A DNA stretch of 64,000 bases from Symbiodinium natans (GCA_905221605.1 CAJNDS010000224.1:1029085-1093084); one strand, 5' to 3'. Shown: positions 23,261-35,400, numbered from the stretch's first letter. The notes: a model not told the origin generated them from the letters alone. Program-made: numbers and translations.

Positions 23261-23369
23261 CCTTGAAATGGGTCTGAAATTTGCAGTCTCCCAGGAAGAG
23301 GGACTTTAAAACCTAGGAAAAATGATTTTTCCAGATTTTAAGGATTTGAAGGAATTTAAAGAGTTTGTG

Positions 23370-23510
23370 GGGGGGCGGAGCCGTGACTCATTTCAGGCCC
23401 TGAGATGAGTCACTGTGTGTGTTGAGGGGGCACGGAGCCGTGACTCGTTTCAGGCCCTGAAATGAGTCACTGCTTTCGTTGAGGGGGCACGGAGCCGTGA
23501 CTCATTTCAG
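23370..23510. repeat. GTGACTCATTTCAG hairpin repeats, ~64-bp unit
   Basis: Units of 'gagccgtgactcatttcag' + 'gccctg' + its complement 'aaatgagtcac' repeat two and a half times. Each can fold into a hairpin with a stem of about 12 bp. The copy in the duplication is at 28,940-29,080. Confidence 0.85.
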
Positions 23511-23618
23511 TCCCAACTAATTGAAATAATTTAGATAAAATCCAGTCCCAACTAATTGAAATAATTTAGATAAAATTTGAATAATTTAAGTAATGTAAAT
23601 AATTTCGGGCCTGCAGAA

Positions 23619-24060
23619 AGGCACGGCTCGATTTGGCCAAATTTTGCCGGGCAGCCTCCGGGCAAAATTTGGCCAAATCGGGCTGCTCTTCGTATGCGAT
23701 GAGAAATGCGCGGCTCGATTTGGCCAAATTATGCCGGGCAGCCTCCGGGCAAAATTTGGCCAAATCGGGCTGCTCTTCGTACGCGATGAGAAATGCGTGG
23801 CTCGATTTGGCCAAATTTCGCCGGGCAGCCTCCGGGCAAAATTTGGCCAAATCGGGCTGCTCTTCGTACGCGATGAGAAATGCGTGGCTCGATTTGGCCA
23901 AATTTCGCCGGGCAGCCTCCGGGCAAAATTTGGCCAAATCGGGCTGCTCTTCGTACGCGATGAGAAATGCGCGGCTCGATTGCGATGAGAAATGCGCGGC
24001 TCGATTTGACCAAATTTTGCCGGGCAGCCTCCGGGCAAAATTTGGCCAAATCGGGCTGCC
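23619..24060. repeat. 87-bp tandem array of perfect hairpins
   Basis: About five 87-bp units. Each holds 'cgatttggccaaattttgcc', a 12-base loop and its exact 20-base complement, then a spacer containing 'ctgctcttcgtacgcgatga'. Mutations in one arm (attatgcc, atttcgcc) are not always matched in the other. Because of the palindromes, ORFs of 100-200 codons appear on both strands; I do not believe them. The copy in the duplication is at 29,190-29,632. Confidence 0.92.
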
Positions 24061-24062
24061 AC

Positions 24063-24300
24063 GCACAAAATCTGCCTGGATCTACGCGGGGCTGTTTCTT
24101 ACAAAAAAAGTGCCGCGTAGATCCAGGCAGATTTTGTCCTTCGTGTTTTTTGAGAAAACACCATGGACAAAATCTGCCTGGATCTATGCGGGGCTGTTTC
24201 TTACAAAAAAAAGTGCCGCGTAGATCCAGGCAGATTTTGTCCTTTGTATTTTTGGAAAAATCACCATGGACAAAATCTGCCTGGATCTACGCGGGGCCCG
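24063..24300. repeat. 25-bp-stem hairpin repeated 2.5 times
   Basis: 'acaaaatctgcctggatcta' (continuing cgcgg), a loop 'ggctgtttcttacaaaaaaagtg', then the exact complement. It repeats at about 24,160-24,243 with one half copy at 24,267-24,300. The copy in the duplication is at 29,635-29,872. Confidence 0.92.
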
Positions 24301-24399
24301 GCAAAATCTGACCAAAGTGACGCGACCCTAATTTATATAATTTACATAATTTTTATAATTTGAATAATTTAAATAATTTAAATGGAAAAGGAGGGGGGG

Positions 24400-25378
24400 C
24401 TGGCCCGCTTCCGGGGGAGGACCGGGCTCGTGATTTAGTATTGGGGGGAGGCCCGGGCTCGTGATTTAGTATTGGGGGGAGGCTCGGGCTCGTGATTTAG
24501 TATTGGGGGGAGGCCCCGGCTCGTGATTTAGTATTGGGAGAAGGCCCGGGCTCGTGATTTAGTATTGGGAGAAGGCCCGGGCTCGTAATTTAGTATTGGG
24601 AGAAGGCCCGAGGCTTTTTTAATAGTTTTAAAAGTTTTAAAAGTTTTAAAAGTTTTAAAAGCTTTGAAAGTTCAGGAATCTCATGGCCGGTTAGTATTGG
24701 AAGGAGGCCAGGGCTTGTAGTTTAGTATTGGGGAGAGGCCTGGGCTCGTGATTTAGTATTGGGGTAAGGCTCGGGCTCGTTATTGGGGGGAGGCCCGGCT
24801 CGTGATTTAGTATGAGGGGAGGCCCGGGCTCGTGATTTAGTATTGGAGGGAGGCCCGGGCTCGTAATTTAGTATTGGGAGATGGCCCGATGCTTTTTTAA
24901 TAGTTTTAAAAGTTTTAAAAGTTTTAAATAGTTTTAAAAGTTTTAAAAGTTTTGAAAGTTCAGGAATCTCATGGCAGGTTAGTATTGGAGTGAGGCCCGG
25001 GCTCGTAGTTTAGTGTTGGGGGGAGGCCTGGGCTCGTGATTTAGTATTGAGAGGATGCTCGGGCTCGTCATTTAGTATTGGGGGGAGGCCCGAGCTCGTG
25101 ATTTAGTATTGGGGGGAGGCTTGGGCTTGTGATTTAGTATTGGGGAGAGGCCCGGGCTCGTGTTTTAGTATTGGGCGGAGGCTCGGGCTCGTGATTTAGT
25201 ATTGGGGGGAGGCTCGGGCTCGTGATTTAGTATTTGGGGGAGGCCCGGGCTCGTAATTTAGTATTGGGTAGAGGCTTGGGCTTGTGATTTAGTATTGGGG
25301 AGAGGTCCGGGCTCGTCATCTAGTATTGGGGGAAGGCCCGGGCTCGTGATTTAGTACTGGGAAGAGGCCCGGGGCCCT
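24400..25378. repeat. 31-32-bp minisatellite
   Basis: About 28 units of 'ggcccgggctcgtgatttag' + 'tattggggggag', broken twice by short 'gttttaaaa' runs (near 24,610 and 24,900). The copy in the duplication is at 29,985-30,950. No gene. Confidence 0.95.
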
Positions 25379-25389
25379 GGCCAGGAAAT

Positions 25390-26374
25390 TCCCGAACTTT
25401 TAAAACTTTTAAAACTATTAAAACTATTAAAACTATTAAAACTATTAAAACAATTAAAAAGGCTTCTTTTTAATAGTTTTAATAGTTTGGGAGGCTTTTT
25501 AAAAGTTGAAACTATTCAAACTATTAAAACTATTAAAAAGAAACCATTTTAATAGTTTTAATAGTTTTAAAAGTTTTAATAGTTTCAAAGGTTCAGGAAT
25601 CTCCTGGCCAAGGCCGTTTCTTTTTAATAGTTTTAATAGTTTGGGAGGCTTTTTAAAAGTTGAAACTATTAAAACTCTTAAAACTATTAAAACTATTAAA
25701 ACTTAAAAAGGAAAAGGCCTGGCCTGGAGATTCCCGAACTTTTAAAACTTTTAAAACTATTAAAGCTATTAAAACTATTAAAAAGGATTCTTTTTAATAG
25801 TTTTAATAGTTTGGGAGGCTTTTTAAAAGTTGAAATTATTAAAACTATTAAAACTATTAAAACTTAAAAAGGAAAAAGCCTGGCCTGAAGATTCCCGAAC
25901 TTTTAAAACTTTTAAAACTATTAAAACTATTAAAACTATTAAAACTATTAAAACTATTAAAACTATTAAAACTATTAAAACTATTAAAAAGGCTTCTTTT
26001 TAATAGTTTTAATAGTTCGGGAGGCTTTTTAAAAGTTGAAACTATTAAAACTATTAAAACTATTAAAAAGAAGCCTTTCTAATAGTTTAATAGTTTCAAT
26101 AGTTTTAAAAGTTTTAATAGTTTCAAAGGTTCAGGAATCTCCTGGCCAAGGCCGTTTCTTTTTAATAGTTTTAATAGTTTCGGAGCCTTTTTAAAAGTTG
26201 AAACTATTAAAACTATTAAGACTGTTAAAACTTAAAAAGGAAAAGGCCTGGCCTGGAGATTCCCGAACTTTTAAAACTTTTAAAACTATTAAAACTATTA
26301 AAACTATTAAAACTATTAAAACTATTAAAACTATTAAAAAGGCTTCTTTTTAATAGTTTTAATAGTTTGGGAGG
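25390..26374. repeat. 9-bp repeat CTATTAAAA / TTTTAATAG in alternating orientation
   Basis: Runs of the 9-mer switch strand every 50-150 bp. The switches are marked by 'cctggagattcccgaac' and its inverted form 'gttcaggaatctcctgg'. The result is a series of large potential hairpins. No gene; the Lys/Leu- or Asn/Ser/Phe-rich ORFs are artefacts. Confidence 0.93.
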
Positions 26375-26474
26375 NNNNNNNNNNNNNNNNNNNNNNNNNN
26401 NNNNNNNNNNNNNNNNNNNNNNNNNNNNNNNNNNNNNNNNNNNNNNNNNNNNNNNNNNNNNNNNNNNNNNNNNN
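26375..26474. other. Assembly gap (100 N)
   Basis: Exactly 100 N, the usual placeholder for a gap of unknown size. It sits between two copies of a duplication. Confidence 0.99.
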
Positions 26475-28005
26475 TTTTTGAAGCGAATAAGAACAAGAAC
26501 AGGTAGGAAGAGAGGAAAGGGAAAGAATAAGTAAAGAGAGGAGCCCTTCAATCCCCCTCCCTGTCTCTTATGTTCTTTTCCTTCTTGGGGGGTATCGTTC
26601 TTTCTCCTTTGAAGATGCAGAAGACGATTGAAAAGGACACCCGTTCCATCGCCCCTATATATAGAGAGAGACATCATGAGCATCAGCTGGGTTTGCTGCC
26701 AATCCAAAACGGTGTCCCTTTAATCGCTTTCTGTGTGTCAAACGAGCAAAAGGGACACCCCTAAGTGCTTTCGTTTGGGATGTCTTTCTTTTTGCCTTGA
26801 AGACACAGCAAACGTAAAAAAGGACGCCTGCTTCCGTCGCGCATAGAGAGAGAGAGATAGAGAGAGACTGAGAATGAATGAGTGAGAGATAGAGATAGGG
26901 ACAGGGAAAGAGAGCAAGATAAAGAAAGAACGAAAGAAAGAAAGATAGCGACAGGGATACAGACAGAGAGAGAGAGAGTTTTCTGTTCGGGGGCATCCTT
27001 TTTTCTCGCTTGAAGATGCAGACAACGATCCAAAGGGACAGCCGTTCCATCGCCCATGGCAAAGAGAAGATGAACTCGTCTTCATCTTTATCTTTCCTAT
27101 CCTTCTCCTCTTTCTTCTCTCTTGTTCGTTTCCCTTTGAAACAAAAACCCAAAGGAAGAACAATGAAAATGAAAGGAACTCGCTTTCTTTTTCCGTTTGG
27201 GAACAATCAAAAGGCCACGGGCAAGCAGCCAACCCCCAACCATTGAAAAAGGATAAGAAAGGCCAGGGGCCTCCATTCCCTTTGTTTTTTTCCTTTTCTT
27301 GTGTTTTTTGTCTTTGAAGAGGGAGAGAGAAGGAGGAGGAGACATAGACAGGGTTGCATTTTTAACAGGAAGAGCAAAGACAAGAATAGAGAGATGAATA
27401 AAGGAGTAGGAAAGACAAAACAAGGCACAGAGAAGATGGGGGACTCTTCTTTATCGATCCTCTCTCCCTTATCTCTCCCTTCCCTTGTTCTTTTCGAAAT
27501 AAGGAAAACAAAAAGGAATTATGAAAACAGGAGAAGGGTAAGGAGAGGAACAGAAGAGATAGGCCGAGAAGAGGGATATGATGAGGTACGGCAAGGTCCA
27601 CGCGCAAGGAGTCACCCTCTGCTTACCCTTCCCCTGCTTTATCATACAAGTTCCTTTCTTGTTTTTTAATCAGTTAAAAGGTAATAGATGGAGAGAGGGG
27701 AAAGGGAAGTGAGAGAGTAGAGATCACAAGGATGCCTTTGTTCTGGAAGCGTACTGCAAGGAATAGAAACAGGAAGCACAGAAGACGCATGAAAAGGACA
27801 CCCGTTCCATCGCCCCTATATATAGAGTGATATATCATGAGCATCAGCTGGGTTTGCTGCCAATCCAAAATGGTGTGCCTTTAATCGCTTTCTGTGTCTT
27901 CAAACGAGCAAAAGGGACACCCCTAAGTGTTATCTTTTGGGATGTCTTTCTTTTTGGCTTGAAGACACAGAAAACGTAAAAAGGACGCCTGCTTCCATCG
28001 CACAT

Positions 28006-28042
<37 letters not shown>

Positions 28043-31000
28043 GAGAGAGAGAGAGAGATATAGAGAGAGAGAGAGAGAGTGAGACTGGGAATGAATGAGT
28101 GAGAGATAGAGATAGGGACAGGGAAAGAGAGCAAGATAAAGAAAGAACGAAAGAAAGAAAGATAGCGACAGGGATACAGACAGAGAGAGAGTGCTTTTGT
28201 TCGGGGGCGTCCTTTTTCTCGCTTGAAGATGCAGAAAACGATCCACAGGCACAATCGTTCCATCGCCCATGGCAAAGAGAAGATGGTACTCGTCTTCATC
28301 TTTCCTCTCTTTCTCCTCTTTCTTCTCTCTTGTTCGTTTCCCTTTGAAACAAAAACCCAAAGGAAGAACAATGAAAATGAAAGGAACTCGCTTTCTTTTT
28401 CCGTTTGGGAACAATGAAAAGAACCGAGGAGATAAGGCGAGAGGAGGCATATGCTGAAGCATGGAGAGGGGCCACGGGCAAGCAGCCAACCCCCAACCAT
28501 TGAAAAAGGATAAGAAAGGCCAAGGGCCTCCATTCCCTTTGCTTTTTTCCTTTTCTTGTGTTTTTTGTCTTTGAAGAGGAGGGAGAGAGAAGGAGGAGGA
28601 GACATAGACAGGGTTGCATTTTTAACAGGAAGAGCAAAGGCAAGAATAGAGAGATGAATAAAGGAGCAGGAAAGACAAAACAAGGCACAGAGAAGATGGG
28701 ACTCTTCTTTAGCGATCCTCTCTCCCATATCTTTCCCTTCCCTTTTTCTTTTCGAAATAAGGACAACAAAAATGACAAAAAGGATGAACCATGAAAAAAG
28801 GAGAAGGGTAAGGAAAGGAACAGAAGAGATAGGCCTTGAAATGGGTCTGAAATTTGCAGTCTCCCAGGAAGAGGGACTTTAAAACCTAGGAAAATGATTT
28901 TTCCAGATTTTAAGGATTTGAAGGAATTTAAAGAGTTTGTGGGGGCGCGGAGCCGTGACTCATTTCAGGCCCTGAGATGAGTCACTGTGTGTGTTGAGGG
29001 GGCACGGAGCCGTGACTCATTTCAGGCCCTGAAATGAGTCACTGCTTTCGTTGAGGGGGCACGGAGCCGTGACTCATTTCAGTCCCAACTAATTGAAATA
29101 ATTTAGATAAAATCCAGTCCCAACTAATTGAAATAATTTAGATAAAATTTGAATAATTTAAGTAATGTAAATAATTTCGGGCCTGCAGAAAGGCACGGCT
29201 CGATTTGGCCAAATTTTGCCGGGCAGCCTCCGGGCAAAATTTGGCCAAATCGGGCTGCTCTTCGTATGCGATGAGAAATGCGCGGCTCGATTTGGCCAAA
29301 TTATGCCGGGCAGCCTCCGGGCAAAATTTGGCCAAATCGGGCTGCTCTTCGTACGCGATGAGAAATGCGTGGCTCGATTTGGCCAAATTTCGCCGGGCAG
29401 CCTCCGGGCAAATTTTGGCCAAATCGGGCTGCTCTTCGTATGCGATGAGAAATGCGCGGCTCGATTTGGCCAAATTTTGCCGGGCAGCCTCCGGGCAAAT
29501 TTTGGCCAAATCGGGCTGCTCTTCGTATGCGATGAGAAATGCGCGGCTCGATTGCGATGAGAAATGCGCGGCTCGATTTGACCAAATTGTGCCGGGCAGC
29601 CTCCGGGCAAAATTTGGCCAAATCGGGCTGCCACGCACAAAATCTGCCTGGATCTACGCGGGGCTGTTTCTTACAAAAAAAGTGCCGCGTAGATCCAGGC
29701 AGATTTTGTCCTTCGTGTTTTTTGAGAAAACACCATGGACAAAATCTGCCTGGATCTATGCGGGGCTGTTTCTTACAAAAAAAAGTGCCGCGTAGATCCA
29801 GGCAGATTTTGTCCTTTGTATTTTTGGAAAAATCACCATGGACAAAATCTGCCTGGATCTACGCGGGGCCCGGCAAAATCTGACCAAAGTGACGCGACCC
29901 TAATTTATATAATTTACATAATTTTTATAATTTGAATAATTTAAATAATTTAAATGGAAAAGGAGGGGGGGCTGGCCCGCTTCCGGGGGAGGACCGGGCT
30001 CGTGATTTAGTATTGGGGGGAGGCCCGGGCTCGTGATTTAGTATTGGGGGGAGGCTCGGGCTCGTGATTTAGTATTGGGGGGAGGCCCCGGCTCGTGATT
30101 TAGTATTGGGAGAAGGCCCGGGCTCGTGATTTAGTATTGGGAGAAGGCCCGGGCTCGTAATTTAGTATTGGGAGAAGGCCCGAGGCTTTTTTAATAGTTT
30201 TAAAAGTTTTAAAAGTTTTAAAAGTTTTAAAAGCTTTGAAAGTTCAGGAATCTCATGGCCGGTTAGTATTGGAAGGAGGCCAGGGCTTGTAGTTTAGTAT
30301 TGGGGAGAGGCCTGGGCTCGTGATTTAGTATTGGGGTAAGGCTCGGGCTCGTTATTGGGGGGAGGCCCGGCTCGTGATTTAGTATGAGGGGAGGCCCGGG
30401 CTCGTGATTTAGTATTGGAGGGAGGCCCGGGCTCGTAATTTAGTATTGGGAGATGGCCCGATGCTTTTTTAATAGTTTTAAAAGTTTTAAAAGTTTTAAT
30501 AGTTTTAAAAGTTTTAAAAGTTTTGAAAGTTCAGGAATCTCATGGCAGGTTAGTATTGGAGTGAGGCCCGGGCTCGTAGTTTAGTATTGGGGGGAGGCCT
30601 GGGCTCGTGATTTAGTATTGAGAGGATGCTCGGGCTCGTCATTTAGTATTGGGGGGAGGCCCGAGCTCGTGATTTAGTATTGGGGGGAGGCTTGGGCTTG
30701 TGATTTAGTATTGGGGAGAGGCCCGGGCTCGTGATTTTAGTATTGGGCGGAGGCTCGGGCTCGTGATTTAGTATTGGGGGGAGGCTCGGGCTCGTGATTT
30801 AGTATTTGGGGGAGGCCCGGGCTCGTAATTTAGTATTGGGTAGAGGCTTGGGCTTGTGATTTAGTATTGGGGAGAGGTCCGGGCTCGTCATCTAGTATTG
30901 GGGGAAGGCCCGGGCTCGTGATTTAGTATTGGGAAGAGGCCCGGGGCCCTGGCCAGGAAATTCCCGAACTTTTAAAACTTTTAAAACTATTAAAACTATT

Positions 31001-31990
31001 AAAAAGGCTTCTTTTTAATAGTTTTAATAGTTTGGGAGGCTTTTTAAAAGTTGAAACTATTAAAACTATTAAAACTATTAAAAAGAAACCTTTTTAATAG
31101 TTTTAATAGTTTTAATAGTTTTAAAAGTTTTAATAGTTTCAAAGGTTCAGGAATCTCCTGGCCAAGGCCGTTTCTTTTTAATAGTTTTAATAGTTTCGGA
31201 GGCTTTTTAAAAGTTGAAACTATTAAAACTATTAAAACTATTAAAACTTAAAAAGGAAAAGGCCTGGCCTGGAGATTCCCGAACTTTTAAAAAACTTTTA
31301 AAACTATTAAAACTATTAAAACTATTAAAACTATTTAAAAAGGCTTCTTTTTAATAGTTTTAATAGTTCTTTTTAATAGTTGGGAGGCTTTTTAAAAGTT
31401 GAAACTATTAAAACTATTAAAACTATTAAAAAGAAGCCTTTCTAATAGTTTTAATAGTTTCAATAGTTTTAAAAGTTTTAATAGTTTCAAAGGTTCAGGA
31501 ATCTCCTGGCCAAGGCCGTTTCTTTTTAATAGTTTTAATAGTTTCGGAGCCTTTTTAAAAGTTGAAACTATTAAAACTATTAAAACTATTAAAACTTAAA
31601 AGGAAAAGGCCTGGCCTGGAGATTCCCGAACTTTTAAAACTTTTAAAACTATTAAAACTATTAAAACTATTAAAACTATTAAAACTATTAAAACTATTAA
31701 AAAGGCTTCTTTTTCATAGTTTTAATAGTTTGGGAGGCTTTTTAAAAGTTGAAACTATTAAAACTATTAAAAAAACTATTAAAACTTAAAAAGGAAAAGG
31801 CCTGGCCTGGAGATTCCCGAACTTTTAAAACTTTTAAAACTTTTAAAACTTTTAAAACTTTTAAAACTATTAAAACTATTAAAACTATTAAAACTATTAA
31901 AAAGGATTCTTTTTAATAGTTTTAATAGTTCGGGAGGCTTTTTAAAAGTTGAAATTATTAAAACTATTAAAACTATTAAAACTTAAAAAG
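26475..31990. repeat. Large near-identical duplication, right copy
   Basis: Copy of 20,890-26,374 in the same order: GA-rich blocks (26,475-28,830), hairpins (28,940-29,872), minisatellite (29,985-30,950), then the 9-bp repeat. The distal edge cannot be placed because the 9-bp repeat continues. No gene. Confidence 0.9.
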
Positions 31991-34380
31991 GAAAAAGCCT
32001 GGCCTGGAGATTCCCGAACTTTTAAAACTTTTAAAACTATTAAAACTATTAAAACTATTAAAACTATTAAAAAGGCTTCTTTTTAATAGTTTTAATAGTT
32101 CGGGAGGCTTTTTAAAAGTTGACACTATTAAAACTATTAAAACTATTAAAAAGAAGCCTTTTTAATAGTTTTAATAGTTTTAATAGTTTTAATAGTTTTA
32201 AAAGTTTTAATAGTTTTAAAAGTTCAGGAATCTCCTGGCCAAGGCCGTTTCTTTTTAATAGTTTTAATAGCTTAGGAGGCTTTTTAAAAGTTGAAACTAT
32301 TAAAACTATTAAAAAGAAACCTTTTTAATAGTTTTAATAGTTTTAATAGTTTTAATAGTTTTAAAAGTTTTAATAGTTTCAAAAGTTCAGGAATCTCCTG
32401 GCCAAGGCCGTTTCGTTTTAATAGTTTTAATAGTTTCGGCCCCTGTTTAAAAGTTGAAACTATTAAAACTATTAAAACTATTAAAACTTAAAAAGGAAAA
32501 GGCCTGGCCTGGAGATTCCCGAACTTTTAAAACTTTTAAAACTATTAAAACTATTAAAAAGGCTTCTTTTTAATAGTTTTAATAGTTTGGGAGGCTTTTT
32601 AAAAGTTGAAATTATTATCACTACTAAAACTATCAAAACTTAAAAAGGAAAAAACCTGGCCTGGAGATTCCCGAACTTTTAAAACTTTTAAAACTATTAA
32701 AACTATTAAAACTATTAAAACTATTAAAAAGGCTTCTTTTTAATAGTTTTAATAGTTCGGGAGGCTTTTTAAAAGTTGAAAATTGAAACTATTAAAACTA
32801 TTAAAACTATTAAAAAGGCAAAATTTGGCCAAATCGAGCCGCGCATTTCTCATCGCGTACGACGAGCAGCCCGATTTGGCCAAATTTTGCCCGGAGCCTG
32901 CCCGGCAAAATTTGGCCAAATCGAGCCGCGCCTTTCTGGAGGCCCGGAATTATTTCATTGTTTTTTTTATTTTTATTATTTACATAATTTAAATAGTTTT
33001 GGGCCTCCAGAAAGGCGCGGCTCGATTTGGCCAAATTTTGCCGGGCAGGCTCCGGGCAAAATTTGGCCAAATCGGGCTGCTCTTCGTTATGCGATGAGAA
33101 ATGCGCGGCTCGATTTGGCCAAATTTTGCCCGGAGGCTGCCCGGCAAAATTTGGCCAAATCGACCCGCGCATTTCTCATCGCGTACGACGAGCAGCCCGA
33201 TTTGGCCAAATTTTGCCCGGAGCCTGCCCGGCAAAAATTGGCCAAATCGAACCGCGCCTTTCTGGAGGCCGGAAATTATTTAATTGTTATCGCATACGAC
33301 GAGCAGCCCGATTTGGCCAAATTTTGCCCGCAGACTGCCCGGGAAAAATTGGCCAAATCGAGCCGCTAGTTTTTAATAGTTTGGGAGGCTTTTTAAAAGT
33401 TGAAATTATTAAAACTATTAAAACTATTAAAACATAAAAAGGAAAAAGCCTGGCCTGGAGATTCCTGAACTTTTAAAACTTTCAAAACTATTAAAACTAT
33501 TAAAAAGGCTTCTTTTTTATAGTTTTAATAGTTCGGGAGGCTTTTTAAAAGTTGAAACTATTAAAACTATTAAAACTATTAAAAAGAAGCCTTTTTAATA
33601 GTTTTAATAGTTTTAATAGTTTTAATAGTTTTAAGAGTTTTAATAGTTTTAATAGTTTTAAAAGTTTTAATAGTTTTAAAAGTTCAGGAATCTCCTGGGC
33701 AAGGCCGTTTCTTTTTAATAGTTTTAATAGTTTAGGAGGCTTTTTAAAAGTTGAAACTATTAAAACTATTAAAACTAGTAAAAAGAAACCTTTTTTAAAG
33801 TTTTAATAGTTTTAATAGTTTTAATAGTTTTAAAAGTTTTAATAGTTTCAAAAGTTCAGGAATCTCCTGGCCAAGGCCGTTTCTTTTTAATAGTTTTAAT
33901 AGTTTCGAAGCCTTTTTTTTAATAGTTGAAACTATTAAAACTATTAAAACTTAAAAAGGGAAAGGCCTGGCCTGGAGATTCCCGAACTTTTAAAACTTTT
34001 AAAACTATTAAAACTATTAAAACTATTAAAACTATTAAAACTACCAAAAGGGCTTCTTTTTAATAGTTTTAATAGTTCGGGAGGCTTTTTAAAAGTTGAA
34101 ACTATTAAAACTATTAAAACTATTCAAAAGAAGCCTTTTTAATAGTTTTAATAGTTTTAATAGTTTTAAAAGTTTTAATAGTTTTAAAAGTTCAGGAATC
34201 TCCTGGGCAAGGCCGTTTCTTTTTAATAGTTTTAATAGTTTAGGAGCCTTTTTAAAAGTGTAAACTATTAAAACTATTAAAACTATTAAAACTATTAAAA
34301 CTTAAAAAGGAAAATTAAAGTTTTAATAGTTTAGGATGTTGTTTTGAAAGTTCAAAACTATTAAAACTATTAAAACTTTA
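30958..34380. repeat. 9-bp CTATTAAAA array, long block
   Basis: The same strand-alternating 9-mer as at 25,390. It is organised in ~180-350-bp higher-order units bounded by 'ggcctggcctggagattccc' or its inverse. It is interrupted by the hairpin array at 32,817-33,365. Confidence 0.93.
32817..33365. repeat. Diverged copy of the hairpin array, inside the 9-bp block
   Basis: 'aatttggccaaatcg' / 'cgatttggccaaatttt' stems recur as in 23,619-24,060, but loops and spacers differ ('ggagcctgcc', 'cagactgcc') and the unit orientation flips. This is a separate, older array and not part of the 5.5-kb duplication. Confidence 0.85.
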
Positions 34381-34421
34381 ACACAGAAAGCAGCCATGTC
34401 AAATAGTACATAGAGGTTCCT

Positions 34422-34450
34422 CTTACATATATATATATATATATATATGT
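34422..34450. repeat. (AT)n microsatellite
   Basis: An AT dinucleotide run directly upstream of an exon-like acceptor (gcttgtttttcgcag, ending 34479). Confidence 0.9.
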
Positions 34451-34479
34451 GTATTCGTTTATTGGCTTGTTTTTCGCAG

Positions 34480-34790
34480 TATTCGCATGTATATTGAAGG
34501 AGAGGGATCCGATAACTCAGCCGCTGAGGCAAGAGGAGCACGGAACACAGACGTCGACTTGCAGCCCCTCTGAGTCCAGGAGTCTTGGTGGGAGTTCCCC
34601 CTCCGTGTACCCGGCGACCTACCCCAGCAACCAGGGCAGCAACCAGGGCAGCCCAGTGACCGCCAACTCTCCGACCTTCATCGCAGTGCCCTTGATGATG
34701 CCACTCATGACCACCATGCCGATTTCAGCTCCCGGACTGTATTTGAGAAGACGCTTTTCAACCTCAGCCAGTCCTACTTCTACGGAAAAA
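34480..34790 (+). CDS. Exon-like segment, Ser/Pro/Met-rich
   Basis: After a pyrimidine-rich acceptor ending at 34479, a frame stays open for over 300 bp (FACILKERDPITQPLRQEE..., then NQGSNQGSPVTANSPTFIAV). It is low in complexity and has no recognised domain. The 3' boundary is unclear; the frame stops at 34818. Confidence 0.4.
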
Positions 34791-34843
34791 GAAAACCGCA
34801 CAGAAAAAACAAAATCATAGCAAGGCCGCCACCTTTTTTGCAG

Positions 34844-34993
34844 TGGGTTCTGTCAAAGAAAAAGCAGTTGGAGGTTCAACAGTCCCTACAATACGTGCCG
34901 GCACCCCATCCCCTACCGATGCAGCCCGCGCCCGCCGCGATGCTTGTGGCCAGGGTCCAGGACGCCGCTCCGAGCTGCGCTGTGTCCCCCAAG
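34844..34993 (+). CDS. Exon-like segment between cag and gtgact
   Basis: Acceptor 'accttttttgcag' and donor 'aag|gtgact' bound 150 bp. Two frames are open. WVLSKKKQLEVQQSLQYVPA has the better GC-rich third positions. The other frame (GSVKEKAVGG...) joins in phase to the next island at 35401. A TIR element of family A begins just after the donor. Confidence 0.4.
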
Positions 34994-35005
34994 GTGACTT
35001 GCTCT

Positions 35006-35146
35006 TGGAGGTTCATATGGTACTTGTAAACCCATTATTAATCAGTGTACTTATAACCCACTTATAAGCCCCTTAAGTGCCCTAACATGGTTATGAGTAC
35101 TGTTATAAGTACGGTTATAATTGGTTATTAAGTACCATGAACCTTG
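35006..35146. mobile_element. TIR element, family A
   Basis: The left arm 'ttggaggttcatatggtact' and the right arm 'taagtaccatgaacctt' are inverted repeats around ~100 bp containing internal 'cttataacccacttataag' motifs. Related copies lie at 39,280-39,405 and 45,068-45,200. A second, partial arm starts at 35,148. No coding capacity, so MITE-like. Confidence 0.8.
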
Positions 35147-35280
35147 AAGTGGAGGTTCGTGGTCCTTAGTAACCCAATTCTAATCCGGGTCTTATCAGTG
35201 GGTTGAGAGTTTCCCCCTTCAAGCGGGATTCGGCTACCTTGGGGGGTGCAGGAAGGGGGGGGAGAGTGTGAAGAGGGGAA

Positions 35281-35400
35281 CCCTAAACCCAACACCCTAA
35301 ACCCTTAACCTTAAACCCTGAACCCTAGACCCTAAACCCTAAACCCCAAACCCTAAACCCCAAACCCTAAACCCTAAACCCTAAACCCTAAACCCTAAAG
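35281..35400. repeat. CCCTAAA array
   Basis: About 15 units, some with CCCCAAA. It ends in 'ctaaag', which serves as the apparent splice acceptor of the next island. Confidence 0.95.

Larger units (their letters stand above)
20890..26374. repeat. Large near-identical duplication, left copy
   Basis: Sequence from 'ttttgaagcgaataagaaca' onward recurs from 26,475 at an offset of 5,536-5,585 bp with very few substitutions. Exceptions include a ~50-bp deletion at about 27,212 and an enlarged (GA)n at 28,010. It contains every repeat type from the GA-rich blocks to the hairpin array, the minisatellite and the 9-bp repeat. Because the copies flank an N gap, collapse or mis-assembly is a real alternative. 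Confidence 0.9.

Noticed and set aside
23619-24060. CRISPR-like array
   Set aside because: Spacers are themselves repeated, repeats are longer than usual, no cas genes are present, and the context is eukaryotic.
23566-24223. 160-196-codon ORFs on both strands over the hairpin array
   Set aside because: The 87-bp unit is divisible by three and palindromic, so open frames on both strands follow automatically.
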